Assembly: GCF_019752095.1 (NCBI RefSeq)
Contig: NZ_JAIEMO010000026.1
Span: 1-42,556, forward strand
DNA from: Nitrosomonas sp.
GTDB taxonomy: Bacteria; Pseudomonadota; Gammaproteobacteria; Burkholderiales; Nitrosomonadaceae
Length of the DNA: 42,556 bases
Direction: 5' to 3'
This document shows, in pieces, positions 17,281 through 26,016 of the stretch. Within the stretch, counting starts at the first letter, position 1. The number at the start of each line of letters is the position of its first letter. The notes beneath the pieces were generated by a model, which saw only the letters and a list, made by a program, of their open reading frames with translations, had not been told where the DNA came from and made no database searches. The position numbers and the translations under genes are program-made.

Positions 17281-17766
17281 TCAAGAAGACATCCACGATC
17301 CACCATGGCTACCGCGATTTATATTTATGGGGGACGATTCTTTAGTAGTTATGTTTATCTTGCACTCGGGACAATGAAAACCACGACCGTGTGGTTGCAG
17401 CGTGGTTTTCTTTTTCTTGTCCACACAAGCTGTACAAAGATAGTGCATCGGCTCTCCGTTCTCTTGTTCTGGCTTCAGCGCATAAGCGAGGGCTCCGGTT
17501 GGGAACTGAAAAAGCATATAACGCTGAATTTGGCTCTTCCAGTCTTCGACCTCTGATATTTGCTTTTCAAGTTCGCGCACCCGCTCAGCAAGCATCGCCT
17601 GCTTCTCTTGACTTGCCAACTCAGAAGCGATAGCGTCCGTAAGCTTTATCTGAACAGCGGTAACTGCGCTGAGGAGTTCGCTATGATTTGAAAGACCGTG
17701 AGCAGCTTTGACTATCTCTATAGCGGTCTTGGCGCTCTGGATAGCAGCGGTGATTTCGGAGTACAT
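17281..17766 (-). CDS. coiled-coil protein with C-terminal zinc ribbon, unknown
   Basis: A 161-residue protein. Residues about 1-80 are helical, with a coiled-coil stretch around AERVRELEKQISEVEDW. Next comes an aromatic segment (QRYMLFQFPTGALAYALKP). The C-terminal third has two CxxC pairs (YLCTACVDKK and FHCPECKI) separated by about 22 residues, typical of a zinc ribbon. GGAG lies eight bases before the ATG. I have a general memory of similar helical/zinc-ribbon proteins in phage and accessory regions but cannot name a family. With the next gene it forms an islet between fumC and nrdB. Function unknown. Confidence 0.7.
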   Translation of the reverse strand: MYSEITAAIQSAKTAIEIVKAAHGLSNHSELLSAVTAVQIKLTDAIASELASQEKQAMLAERVRELEKQISEVEDWKSQIQRYMLFQFPTGALAYALKPEQENGEPMHYLCTACVDKKKKTTLQPHGRGFHCPECKINITTKESSPININRGSHGGSWMSS

Positions 17767-17866
17767 TTCAAGATCTCCAAAGTTTAGCTTGAGGGGTTCG
17801 GAAACAGGCGGTGAAACCGATTGTTTGAGTACTCCTCTCGAAGCGATTGTTAGCCAATTTATTCGT

Positions 17867-18385
17867 TTAGTACCGAGGTTCGTCTTCTGTAAGTTTTTTT
17901 AGATTTTTCTCAAACATATCTGTATCTCCATTCTCTAATAACTTGTAATTGCACATATATTCTTCATACGTCACTCTATGGAGCTGATAAATTCTTCTGC
18001 GCCAATAAGGCTTGGCTTCTTCCTTTGCTCGTTCCCAATCATGCTTCAGTAGCAAAGAAGCTCTTATGATTACTTCGTTATCGTTTGAGTTAATTGAGTT
18101 TATTAGTGCTTTAATCAAACTTATATCTTCAACATGAAATGGATTTAGGCGAATAGCAAGCTCCCTGTGCATCTTTGATTTCTCTTCTTCGCTTGCGTCA
18201 GGGTAGCTAGAGATTATTTGTCTAATTCGCTCACGCCACTTTGCCCTCTCTTTTGTAATATTGTTGACATAAATGGTTCGTTCTGTATGCGCTCTGGTTG
18301 CGTAAGCCGTAACGATGGCTGCCAAAAAAGCTGAGCTGAGTATGGCTGCCAGAAAATATGAATTGAGTATTTCGACCATGGTCAT
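17867..18385 (-). CDS. membrane-anchored protein of unknown function
   Basis: A 172-residue protein with one N-terminal transmembrane helix (about residues 8-27) and a charged, helical cytoplasmic part beginning ERAKWRERIR and ending in Glu/Asp-rich sequence. GAGGA lies directly upstream of the first ATG. The helix-then-ERAKWR arrangement occurs in uncharacterised accessory proteins, but I know no function. It is upstream of the zinc-ribbon gene on the same strand, with about 100 bases between, so the two may be one unit. Its lower GC and odd position between two core genes suggest acquired DNA. Confidence 0.65.
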   Translation of the reverse strand: MTMVEILNSYFLAAILSSAFLAAIVTAYATRAHTERTIYVNNITKERAKWRERIRQIISSYPDASEEEKSKMHRELAIRLNPFHVEDISLIKALINSINSNDNEVIIRASLLLKHDWERAKEEAKPYWRRRIYQLHRVTYEEYMCNYKLLENGDTDMFEKNLKKLTEDEPRY

Positions 18386-18473
18386 AGAATCCTCAAGATC
18401 ATTCGCAATAATGTTTAACGTAGCATATACAACTAGAAAGTCGCATAAACGACTGCATCGGCTACAGCAGCAA

Positions 18474-19637
18474 TCAATCCCAACTCAGCGCACCACCGGT
18501 TTGATATTCCGTCACCCGCGTTTCGAAGAAATTCTTTTCTTTCTTCAAGTCCATCATTTCCGACATCCATGGGAACGGGTTATTGGCATTCGGATACAGC
18601 GTATCCAGACCGATTTGCTGGCAGCGGCGATTGGCGATATAGCGTAAATACTCCTTGAACATCGGCGCGTTCATTCCCAATACGCCACGCGGCATCGTGT
18701 CCTCCGCATAACGGTATTCTAAAGCCACGGCTTTTTGCATCAACGCAGAAATTTCTTCGCGGAATGCTTTGGTCCATAGATGTGGATTTTCCATTTTGAT
18801 CTGGTTGATCACATCAATGCCAAAGTTACAGTGCATCGATTCATCACGCAAAATATATTGATATTGCTCGGCCGAACCGGTCATTTTATTTTGCCGCCCC
18901 AGCGCCAGAATCTGCGTGAAGCCCACATAAAAAAACAAGCCTTCCATGATGCAGGCAAACACGATCAGGCTTCTGAGCAACTGCTGATCCGTTTCCAAGG
19001 TGCCGGTCTTAAAGTGCGGATTAGTCAGCGTATCAATAAATGGAATCAGAAATTCGTCTTTGTCGCGAATCGAGGATACTTCATGATAAGCGTTAAAGAT
19101 TTCACCTTCATCCAGGCCCAGTGATTCAACGATATATTGATACGCATGGGTATGAATGGCTTCTTCAAACGCTTGGCGCAGCAAATATTGGCGGCACTCG
19201 GGATTGGTAATGTGGCGGTATGTCCCCAGTACAATATTGTTGGCCGCCAATGAATCCGCCGTCACAAAGAAACCCAGGTTACGCTTGACTAGGCGGCGCT
19301 CATCTTCGGTCAGGCCGTTGGGGTCTCTCCACAACGCAATATCCCGGCTCATGCTGATTTCTTGCGGCATCCAATGATTGGCACAGGCTCCGAGATATTT
19401 ATCCCAGGCCCATTTATATTTGAACGGCACCAATTGATTCACGTCCGCATTGCAATTAATGATTTGCTTATCTTCAACCGAAATGCGGCGATTGGCGCTG
19501 CCGGCAATGGCTTGCTCATCCGTGGCATCACTGGCTGTCACAGTGTGAGAATCCTTAAACAGTCCTTGTAGCGGCCCATCCAAACCTGGGATTGATGGCA
19601 TTTCAGCTTTGATTGATTCGTCTTCAAATGTCAGCAT
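18474..19637 (-). CDS. nrdB: class Ia ribonucleotide reductase, beta (radical) subunit
   Basis: A 387-residue NrdB. The metal ligands can be read: D128, E159 and H162 (EEAIHTH), E232, E266 and H269 (RDESMH). The radical tyrosine is Y166, four residues after H162 as in E. coli, so this is a Tyr-radical class Ia protein rather than the Phe variant of class Ic. The C-terminal tail, which docks to NrdA, ends GGALSWD. AGGAG lies six bases before the ATG. It follows nrdA by 30 bases and is surely in its operon. A weak hairpin (AGTCG/CGACT, 18439-18454) after the stop may terminate the transcript. Confidence 0.96.
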   Translation of the reverse strand: MLTFEDESIKAEMPSIPGLDGPLQGLFKDSHTVTASDATDEQAIAGSANRRISVEDKQIINCNADVNQLVPFKYKWAWDKYLGACANHWMPQEISMSRDIALWRDPNGLTEDERRLVKRNLGFFVTADSLAANNIVLGTYRHITNPECRQYLLRQAFEEAIHTHAYQYIVESLGLDEGEIFNAYHEVSSIRDKDEFLIPFIDTLTNPHFKTGTLETDQQLLRSLIVFACIMEGLFFYVGFTQILALGRQNKMTGSAEQYQYILRDESMHCNFGIDVINQIKMENPHLWTKAFREEISALMQKAVALEYRYAEDTMPRGVLGMNAPMFKEYLRYIANRRCQQIGLDTLYPNANNPFPWMSEMMDLKKEKNFFETRVTEYQTGGALSWD

Positions 19638-19667
19638 AATTGGCTCCTTTCTCTTGATCTTGTTGGA

Positions 19668-22532
19668 TTATTGACACGATTCGCAGCTTTCGTCATCGAT
19701 CGCGCAATATTTGATTTCAACTGTGGATACTTCCACCGCCGCCTTAACCACCCCGCCATCAGCAGGCACGGCATTCAGTGAGCCTGCACGCACGGTCGAT
19801 TTCTCCGCTGCGGTGGCGCCCATCGAGCGCAAATAATACGTAGTTTTCAGACCGCGCAGCCACGCCAATTTATAGGTTTCATCCAATTTCTTGCCGGACA
19901 CGCCCCCCATATAAATATTCAGCGATTGCGACTGGTCGATCCATTTCTGCCGCCGCGCGCCTGCTTCAATCAACCACAGCGGATCCATCTCAAATGCGGT
20001 CGCGTACAGGGTGCGAATATTTTCCGGAATGCGGTCGATTTTACTGATCGCGCCGTCAAAATATTTCAAGTCGGAGAGCATGACTTCATCCCATAGATTG
20101 AGCTTCTTCAGATCGTTGACCAGTGATCGATTGGCAATCGTGAATTCGCCGGATAGATTCGATTTAACGTACAGATTCTGATAAGTCGGTTCGATACTCG
20201 CAGAAACACCCACAATGTTGGATATCGTCGCAGTGGGCGCGATCGCCAGGCAGTTTGAATTACGCATGCCATGCAGTTTGATGCGCTGCCGCAATGCATC
20301 CCAATCCAATGTCGCCGAGAGGTCCGCCTCGACATAGCCGCCGCGTTCCTGTTGCAACACCGTCAGCGTATCGTGCGGGAGAATGCCGCGATCCCACAGA
20401 CTGCCTTGATAACTGCTATAACAACCGCGTTCCTGCGCCAATTCAGTCGAGGCCCAGTAAGCCTGGTAAGCCACCGCCTCCATGGAACGATCGGCAAATT
20501 CCACCGCTTCTTGCGAACTGTAGGAAATACCCAGTTGATGCAGGCAATCCTGGAATCCCATGATGCCCAATCCAACCGGGCGGTGCTTCAAGTTGGCATT
20601 GCGCGCTTTCGCAACGGCGTAGAAATTGATGTCGATGACATTATCCAGCATGCGCATGGCAACATGGATGGTGCGTTTCAGTTTGTCCATATCCAGCGCG
20701 CCATCCTTCAAATGCGCGACCAAATTGACCGAACCCAGATTGCAAACGGCAATCTCCTTATCGTTGGTATTCAGCGTGATTTCCGTGCACAAATTAGAGC
20801 TGTGTACCACGCCGACATGGTTCTGCGGTGAACGGATATTGCAAGGATCCTTAAAGGTAATCCACGGGTGTCCGGTTTCAAACAACATGCTCAGCATTTT
20901 GCGCCACAATTGCACCGCCGGAATTTTTTTGAACAACTCCAGTTCGCCACGCTCAATCTTGGTCTCGTAACCTAAGTACGCTTGTTCAAATTGCCGACCG
21001 AATTTTTCATGTAAATCCGGAACATCCGAAGGTGAGAACAAGGTCCAGTCACCGCCTTCTATGACACGTTTCATAAATAAATCGGGAATCCAGGTGGCGG
21101 TATTCATGTCGTGCGTGCGGCGGCGATCGTCACCGGTATTTTTACGCAGCTCGAGAAATTCCTCGATATCCAGATGCCAGCATTCCAGATAGGCACAAAC
21201 CGCACCTTTGCGTTTGCCGCCTTGATTAACCGCGACCGCGGTATCTGACACCACTTTCAGAAAAGGCACCACGCCCTGCGATTTACCATTGGTGCCTTTG
21301 ATGCGCGCGCCCATTGCACGCACCGATGTCCAGTCATTACCCAATCCACCCGCATACTTGGCCAGTAATGCATTTTCCTTGATGGATTCATAAATGCCAT
21401 CCAGATCATCCGGCACTGTGGTTAGGTAGCAGGATGATAATTGCGAGCGGCAAGTCCCGGAATTAAACAATGTCGGTGTCGAGCTCATGAAGTCGAAACT
21501 CGACAGCACTTGATAAAACTCGATTGCACGCGCTTCCCGGTCGATTTCATTCAACGCCAACCCCATCGCCACGCGCATAAAAAACGCTTGCGGCAATTCG
21601 ATGCGTTGTTCTTTGATATGCAGAAAATAGCGGTCATACAAAGTTTGCAATCCCAGATAATCAAACTGCAGGTCGCGATCCGCATCCAGCGCTTCGCTCA
21701 AACGCGCCAAATCAAATTGCGCCAGGCGTTGATCCAATAGGTCGGCTTCAATGCCGCGTTTGATGAAAGCCGGAAAATACTCTTTATATTGCGACGCCAT
21801 CATCTGCTGCGAGACCTCTGCGCCAAGCACTTCATGACGTACATTATTCAATAACAAACGTGCCGTGACATAACTGTAAGCCGGGTCTTTCTCAAACAAC
21901 ACGCGCGCCGACAGAATCACGGATTTTCTAACTTCTTCGATGGGTACGCCGTCGTACAAATCCTTTAATGTGGCTTTTAGAATCAATGACGGATCAACGG
22001 TATTTCCCAATCCTGCGCAGGAAGACTCGATCAATGTAGACAATTTAGCCACATCCAGTGGTATTCTTTGCCCGTTATCCATCACATACAATACTTCAGC
22101 CGCTGTCTCTGCGGTTGATTTTTGCTTCAGCTTAGCTCTTTCCCGCGTGCGTTCTTCGCGATACAGCACATAAGCGCGCGCCACATCGTGTTCACCGGAG
22201 CGCATTAAAGCTAACTCAACTTGGTCCTGGATATCTTCGATATGAAAAGTACCGCTATCGGGCTGCCGGCGCAGCAAGGCATTCACCACATCCTGAGTTA
22301 GGCTGACCACCACTTCACGCACCCTGACCGATGCAGCGCCTTGGCCGCCATCGACTGCGATAAAAGCTTTCGTCAAAGCCACCGAGATCTTGCCGGGCTC
22401 AAACGTGACCACGGCACCATTACGGCGAATAACTCTATGTTGGGAAAAGCGGGAATTTTGTGTCGGCGTATCGTTAAAACTTGAAGTTCCGGATACAGGC
22501 TTGAGGTTGGTATGTTCTGTCGCAAGTTGCAT
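19668..22532 (-). CDS. nrdA: class Ia ribonucleotide reductase, alpha (catalytic) subunit
   Basis: A 954-residue NrdA that reduces ribonucleoside diphosphates. There are two ATP-cone-like regions at the N-terminus: the first begins VIRRNGAVVTFEPGKI (about residue 34), the second VMDNGQRIPLDVAKL (about residue 150). Active-site elements are QLSSCYLTT, SSNLCTEITL, the AVCNLGSVNL cysteine, the tyrosine pair in LKTTYYLRSMG, and a C-terminal CESC redox pair two residues from the end. AGGAGG lies eight bases before the ATG. A NrdR-type box about 80 bases upstream suggests control by the ATP-cone repressor NrdR. The double-cone layout resembles Pseudomonas aeruginosa NrdA, where I recall only the first cone regulates activity. 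Confidence 0.96.
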   Translation of the reverse strand: MQLATEHTNLKPVSGTSSFNDTPTQNSRFSQHRVIRRNGAVVTFEPGKISVALTKAFIAVDGGQGAASVRVREVVVSLTQDVVNALLRRQPDSGTFHIEDIQDQVELALMRSGEHDVARAYVLYREERTRERAKLKQKSTAETAAEVLYVMDNGQRIPLDVAKLSTLIESSCAGLGNTVDPSLILKATLKDLYDGVPIEEVRKSVILSARVLFEKDPAYSYVTARLLLNNVRHEVLGAEVSQQMMASQYKEYFPAFIKRGIEADLLDQRLAQFDLARLSEALDADRDLQFDYLGLQTLYDRYFLHIKEQRIELPQAFFMRVAMGLALNEIDREARAIEFYQVLSSFDFMSSTPTLFNSGTCRSQLSSCYLTTVPDDLDGIYESIKENALLAKYAGGLGNDWTSVRAMGARIKGTNGKSQGVVPFLKVVSDTAVAVNQGGKRKGAVCAYLECWHLDIEEFLELRKNTGDDRRRTHDMNTATWIPDLFMKRVIEGGDWTLFSPSDVPDLHEKFGRQFEQAYLGYETKIERGELELFKKIPAVQLWRKMLSMLFETGHPWITFKDPCNIRSPQNHVGVVHSSNLCTEITLNTNDKEIAVCNLGSVNLVAHLKDGALDMDKLKRTIHVAMRMLDNVIDINFYAVAKARNANLKHRPVGLGIMGFQDCLHQLGISYSSQEAVEFADRSMEAVAYQAYWASTELAQERGCYSSYQGSLWDRGILPHDTLTVLQQERGGYVEADLSATLDWDALRQRIKLHGMRNSNCLAIAPTATISNIVGVSASIEPTYQNLYVKSNLSGEFTIANRSLVNDLKKLNLWDEVMLSDLKYFDGAISKIDRIPENIRTLYATAFEMDPLWLIEAGARRQKWIDQSQSLNIYMGGVSGKKLDETYKLAWLRGLKTTYYLRSMGATAAEKSTVRAGSLNAVPADGGVVKAAVEVSTVEIKYCAIDDESCESCQ

Positions 22533-22612
22533 TGATGATTCCTCCTGACTGAATATTCACCAAAGAAAATACAAATTTCCATGTATTCAATGAAATAGTA
22601 TGATTCTCACAA

Positions 22613-22632
22613 AACCACTACATATAGTGGTT
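22613..22632 (-). promoter_or_regulatory. NrdR box upstream of nrdA
   Basis: Inverted arms AACCACTA and TAGTGGTT separated by CATA. The core matches the NrdR consensus acaCwAtATaTwGtgt at 13 of 16 positions by my count. It is 81 bases before the nrdA start, the expected place for repression of a ribonucleotide reductase operon. Confidence 0.7.
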
Positions 22633-22645
22633 AAAGACAATTACT

Positions 22646-22661
22646 ACAGCACCGATAGTAC
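22646..22661 (-). promoter_or_regulatory. possible second, degenerate NrdR box
   Basis: A 16-mer centred exactly 31 bases from the centre of the first box, matching about 9 of 16 consensus positions and including ATAGT. NrdR boxes normally come in pairs about three helical turns apart, which is the main reason to list this weak match. Confidence 0.35.
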
Positions 22662-22730
22662 ACCACAAATTATTTTATTGCTGCAATTTTTTTATTATTT
22701 GTCAGAATAAAAAATAATTTGTGGCAATTT

Positions 22731-22877
22731 TTATTTAAGATTGAATTCGATCAGGGAGTTGGAGAAAGTTGTTTTATATACAACAAACACGACATACAAA
22801 TAAGCTAACAATTGACACAAGAGCACTGTTTCAACAAAGCAAGAAATCGCCACGCTAACTTGCACAATATCAATCAT
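22731..22877 (-). CDS. possible 48-residue membrane peptide
   Basis: MIDIVQVSVAIS opens a 48-residue, strongly hydrophobic peptide with one or two transmembrane segments and a short polar tail ending SLIEFNLK. AGGAG lies about 10 bases before the ATG, and the start is 13 bases after the stop of the DUF188 gene on the same strand. The frame continues upstream into that gene, but the ATG with the ribosome site is a better start. No family recognised; a spurious ORF is possible because the region is AT-rich. Confidence 0.35.
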   Translation of the reverse strand: MIDIVQVSVAISCFVETVLLCQLLAYLYVVFVVYKTTFSNSLIEFNLK

Positions 22878-22890
22878 CAGCGACAGACTC

Positions 22891-23334
22891 CTAGCATTGC
22901 GCCAGCAATTTATCCAATTGATTGGCAAACGACTTACGGTCATTCTGACTCAAGGAGGGCTGACCACCGGTATCAACGCCGCTGTTGCGCAAGGCTTCCA
23001 TGAAATCGCGCATGCTTAATCGCGCACCGATATTTTCCTTGGTATACAGCTCACCCCGCGGACTGAGCACAAAACCATCTTTTCTGATGACTTCCGCGGC
23101 CAGCGGAATATCGCTGGTAATCACGAGATCCCCGCCTTCCAGCCTTTTGACGATTTCGTTATCCGCCACATCAAACCCGGATTCCACCTGTTGCATGCGG
23201 ATAAACGGCGAGGGGGGTATATACACGGGATGATTGGCAATCAGTATTAAGTTCCGTTGCGTTCTTGCGGCGGCTCTAAATAAAATTTCTTTGATAACAA
23301 CCGGGCAGGCATCGGCATCAATCCATATTTTCAT
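22891..23334 (-). CDS. YaiI/YqxD family protein (DUF188, UPF0178)
   Basis: A 147-residue protein of the DUF188 family, which has a PIN/NYN-like nuclease fold. Conserved residues: [10 protein letters not shown] at the N-terminus (D6, D8, C10), the VDVAD-like segment read here as [21 protein letters not shown], and the [11 protein letters not shown] stretch. Acidic residues could bind a metal and suggest RNA cleavage, but no activity is established for the family to my knowledge. It starts 20 bases after the pgsA stop, in the same direction. Confidence 0.9.
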   Translation of the reverse strand: MKIWIDADACPVVIKEILFRAAARTQRNLILIANHPVYIPPSPFIRMQQVESGFDVADNEIVKRLEGGDLVITSDIPLAAEVIRKDGFVLSPRGELYTKENIGARLSMRDFMEALRNSGVDTGGQPSLSQNDRKSFANQLDKLLAQC

Positions 23335-23354
23335 GCGTGATCGCCCAGGTCGAA

Positions 23355-23948
23355 TTAATGTTCATCGGAATTTCCTTTGTCGCTCTTCAACGCTTGCGGC
23401 AATGCAGCCTTTAAATAATAAAACATCGACCACAGCGTTAATACTGCGGCAATATAGATTAGCCACGTGCCAATTTGCTGCGCGTCGAAATGTTCGCCGA
23501 TATTTTCATGGTACAGTAACAGTGGGATGGCGATCATTTGTGATGTAGTCTTGATTTTACCCAGAAACGATACCGCGACACTTTTGGATTGACCGATCTG
23601 TGCCATCCATTCGCGCAGCGCCGAAACCGTAATTTCCCGCCCGATAATCACTAGCGCGATGGGCGCATCCAATCGACCCAAATAAACCAGCACAATCAAT
23701 GCAGCACATACCATTAGTTTGTCAGCCACGGGATCCAAAAACGCGCCGAATGCGGAAGTTTGGTTGAGCACACGTGCCAGGTAGCCATCCAGCCAGTCGG
23801 TAATGGCTGCACCAGCAAAAATTAGTGTAGCAATGAGATTCTGGTTAGACGGTGATAGCCAGGAGTGGGGCAAATAAAAAATACCCACAAATAACGGAAT
23901 CGCCAGAATACGTAACCAGGTTAATAAATTAGGCAGGTTATAAGGCAT
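23355..23948 (-). CDS. pgsA: CDP-diacylglycerol-glycerol-3-phosphate 3-phosphatidyltransferase
   Basis: A 197-residue membrane enzyme of the CDP-alcohol phosphatidyltransferase family, making phosphatidylglycerol phosphate. The full signature D-x2-D-G-x2-A-R-x8-G-x3-D-x3-D is present: D51, D54, G55, A58, R59, G68, D72, D76. The N-terminal [11 protein letters not shown] and about five or six hydrophobic segments are typical. It follows uvrC on the minus strand after 32 bases; the uvrC-pgsA order is widely conserved in Proteobacteria, which supports PgsA rather than a paralog (a second family member is at 27515). Confidence 0.94.
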   Translation of the reverse strand: MPYNLPNLLTWLRILAIPLFVGIFYLPHSWLSPSNQNLIATLIFAGAAITDWLDGYLARVLNQTSAFGAFLDPVADKLMVCAALIVLVYLGRLDAPIALVIIGREITVSALREWMAQIGQSKSVAVSFLGKIKTTSQMIAIPLLLYHENIGEHFDAQQIGTWLIYIAAVLTLWSMFYYLKAALPQALKSDKGNSDEH

Positions 23949-23980
23949 GAAATGGCACTTAAAAGTAAGTTGTAATGGAA

Positions 23981-25798
23981 TTAATGTAATTCTCGATAAA
24001 TCTTTTCCGCCAATTTACGGCTGATTCCTTCGGTTTGCTGTAATTCTTCAATGCTTGCAGTCAATACGCCTTTTAATCCGCCAAATCGCCCTAACAAACG
24101 CTGCCGGCGTTTAGCACCGACGCCATCGATATTTTCCAGGCTGGAGCTGGTTCTGGTTTTGCCACGCCGGCCACGATGTCCTTGAATCGCAAAACGGTGC
24201 GCTTCATCGCGGATTTGTTGGATTAAGTGCAATGCTGCGTGTTCACTGGGTAATTGTAACGGCTTTTCGAATAAGGGAGAAATCAATTGTTCCAGCCCGG
24301 GCTTGCGTTGTTCGCCTTTGGCCACGCCCAATAAACTGGCATCGTTGATGCCCAATTCCTGCAAAGCTTCCTGCGCTGCACTCACCTGCCCTTTACCGCC
24401 ATCGATCAGAATCAGATCCGGCAATTGGCCTTCGCCGCTAATCACTTTTTGATAGCGCCGGGATAGCGCTTCCCGCATTGCGGCATAATCGTCGCCAGGC
24501 GTAATGCCTTCGATGTTATAGCGACGGTATTCGTTATTGCGCATGGCAAAATTATCGTACACCACGCACGATGCCACGGTAGCCTCGCCCAGGGTATGGC
24601 TGATGTCAAAACACTCAATGCGTTGCAGGCCGGGCATCTGCAATTCCTGCTGCAAGGCCAGCAAGCGCTTTTCCTGACTGGCGTGACGGCTCATCATTTG
24701 TTTCAAAGCCAAGAGGGCATTTTCAGTTGCCATATCAAGCCAGGCACGTTTCTCACCGATCGGATTGAGTTGCAGGGTAATTTTATGGCCGCACTGTTCA
24801 GTTAATAACGCCTGCAACGCTTCACGCTCGATTTTTTCGCCCAGAATAATCAATGGGGGCACACTACGATTCAGATAGTGCTGCGCCAGGAATGCCTCAA
24901 CCACGTTCGCTGCGCTGTAATCATTCGCATTTTGCGGGAAAAAACTTTTATCCCCTAAATGACGCCCTCCTCGAATCATCGCCAGGTTAACGCACGCTTT
25001 CCCCGATCCATCCGGCGATACCATGCAGGCCACCACATCGGCATCCAGCGCCTTGCCGCTATCGACAAACTGTTTCTCGCGAATCCGGCGCAACGCTTGG
25101 GCCTGATCACGCAATACCGCTGCTTGTTCAAATTCTAATTGTTCGGAAGCACGTTGCATCTTGACGTTGATCACTTCCATCACTTCAGTTTGCTTGCCTT
25201 GCAAAAACAGCTCGGCATTTTTGGCGTCGGTTTGATATTCTTGTTGACTGATCCGACTGACGCACGGACCACTGCAACGCTTGATCTGATACAGCAAGCA
25301 CGGACGTGCGCGATTACTGAAAACGCTATCTTCGCAAGTACGTAAACGAAAAATTTTTTGCAGCAACTGAATGCTTTCGCGCACAATGCCCGCGTTTGGA
25401 TAGGGTCCAAAATACTGATGCGCTTTATCCAATGCGCCGCGATAAAATCCTAAGCGCGGGAACTCATGTCCACTCAAGATCACATAGGGATAGGACTTAT
25501 CATCGCGAAACAGAATGTTATAGCGCGGCTTCAGGCTTTTGATCAGATTATTTTCCAGCAGCAACGCCTCGGCTTCCGAACGCGTCACGGTAGTTTCGAT
25601 TCCAGTCACTTGCGAAACCATCAACTGGGTTCTAGGTGTCAGATTGCTTTTCTGAAAATAGGAAGCGACACGTTTTCTTAGACTGACCGCCTTGCCGACG
25701 TAGATCACCTCGCCCGCGGCGTTGATCATGCGATAAACACCCGGCTGCAACGGTAGGTTGCTACAAAATTCCTTGGCGTCAAAACCGCTGCTCGACAA
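23981..25798 (-). CDS. uvrC: excinuclease ABC subunit C
   Basis: A 605-residue nucleotide-excision-repair endonuclease that makes the 3' and 5' incisions with UvrB-DNA. In order: GIY-YIG nuclease (PGVYRMI...VIYVGKAVSLRKRV, about 18-47), UVR motif (about 205-240), the RNase H-like nuclease with Asp in ECFDISHTLG and LILIDGGKGQ, and C-terminal helix-hairpin-helix repeats (about 555-605). No ATG exists near the start: the initiator is TTG, with GAGGA nine bases upstream inside the last codons of the tautomerase gene, indicating coupled translation. Confidence 0.95.
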   Translation of the reverse strand: MSSSGFDAKEFCSNLPLQPGVYRMINAAGEVIYVGKAVSLRKRVASYFQKSNLTPRTQLMVSQVTGIETTVTRSEAEALLLENNLIKSLKPRYNILFRDDKSYPYVILSGHEFPRLGFYRGALDKAHQYFGPYPNAGIVRESIQLLQKIFRLRTCEDSVFSNRARPCLLYQIKRCSGPCVSRISQQEYQTDAKNAELFLQGKQTEVMEVINVKMQRASEQLEFEQAAVLRDQAQALRRIREKQFVDSGKALDADVVACMVSPDGSGKACVNLAMIRGGRHLGDKSFFPQNANDYSAANVVEAFLAQHYLNRSVPPLIILGEKIEREALQALLTEQCGHKITLQLNPIGEKRAWLDMATENALLALKQMMSRHASQEKRLLALQQELQMPGLQRIECFDISHTLGEATVASCVVYDNFAMRNNEYRRYNIEGITPGDDYAAMREALSRRYQKVISGEGQLPDLILIDGGKGQVSAAQEALQELGINDASLLGVAKGEQRKPGLEQLISPLFEKPLQLPSEHAALHLIQQIRDEAHRFAIQGHRGRRGKTRTSSSLENIDGVGAKRRQRLLGRFGGLKGVLTASIEELQQTEGISRKLAEKIYRELH

Positions 25799-25803
25799 AC
25801 TGC

Positions 25804-25992
25804 TTAATCCTCACCACCTAATAATTTTCCTGCCACGGCCCAATTTTCGTCAGGAAGTTCGTCAAAACTGATGTAAGTGTAGGATTTCGGTTTATTCGCG
25901 ACACGTTCCAGTGTATCGGTTAATTCGGTGGCAATCTGCTGCTTTTGCTCGCGGGTCAGTGTGCCAGCAACACGGATATTGACATAAGGCAT
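25804..25992 (-). CDS. 4-oxalocrotonate tautomerase-like protein
   Basis: A 62-residue member of the tautomerase superfamily. After Met removal Pro1 (MPYVNI) becomes the general base. The family segment LTREQKQQIATELTDTLERV is present. The protein is of normal length for 4-OT subunits, which form hexamers in the cytosol. The usual Arg at position 11 is not obvious here (the sequence is IRVAGTLTREQ), so substrate range is uncertain. It lies between the glycosylase and uvrC genes and carries the uvrC ribosome site in its last codons. No catabolic cluster is nearby, so a housekeeping or detoxifying role is more likely than aromatic degradation. Confidence 0.88.
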   Translation of the reverse strand: MPYVNIRVAGTLTREQKQQIATELTDTLERVANKPKSYTYISFDELPDENWAVAGKLLGGED

Positions 25993-26016
25993 AAATTCTC
26001 CTGGTAGTTGATTGAG

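Noticed and set aside
20271..20831. 186-codon plus-strand ORF opposite nrdA
   Set aside because: Shadow of nrdA; no ribosome site or domain.
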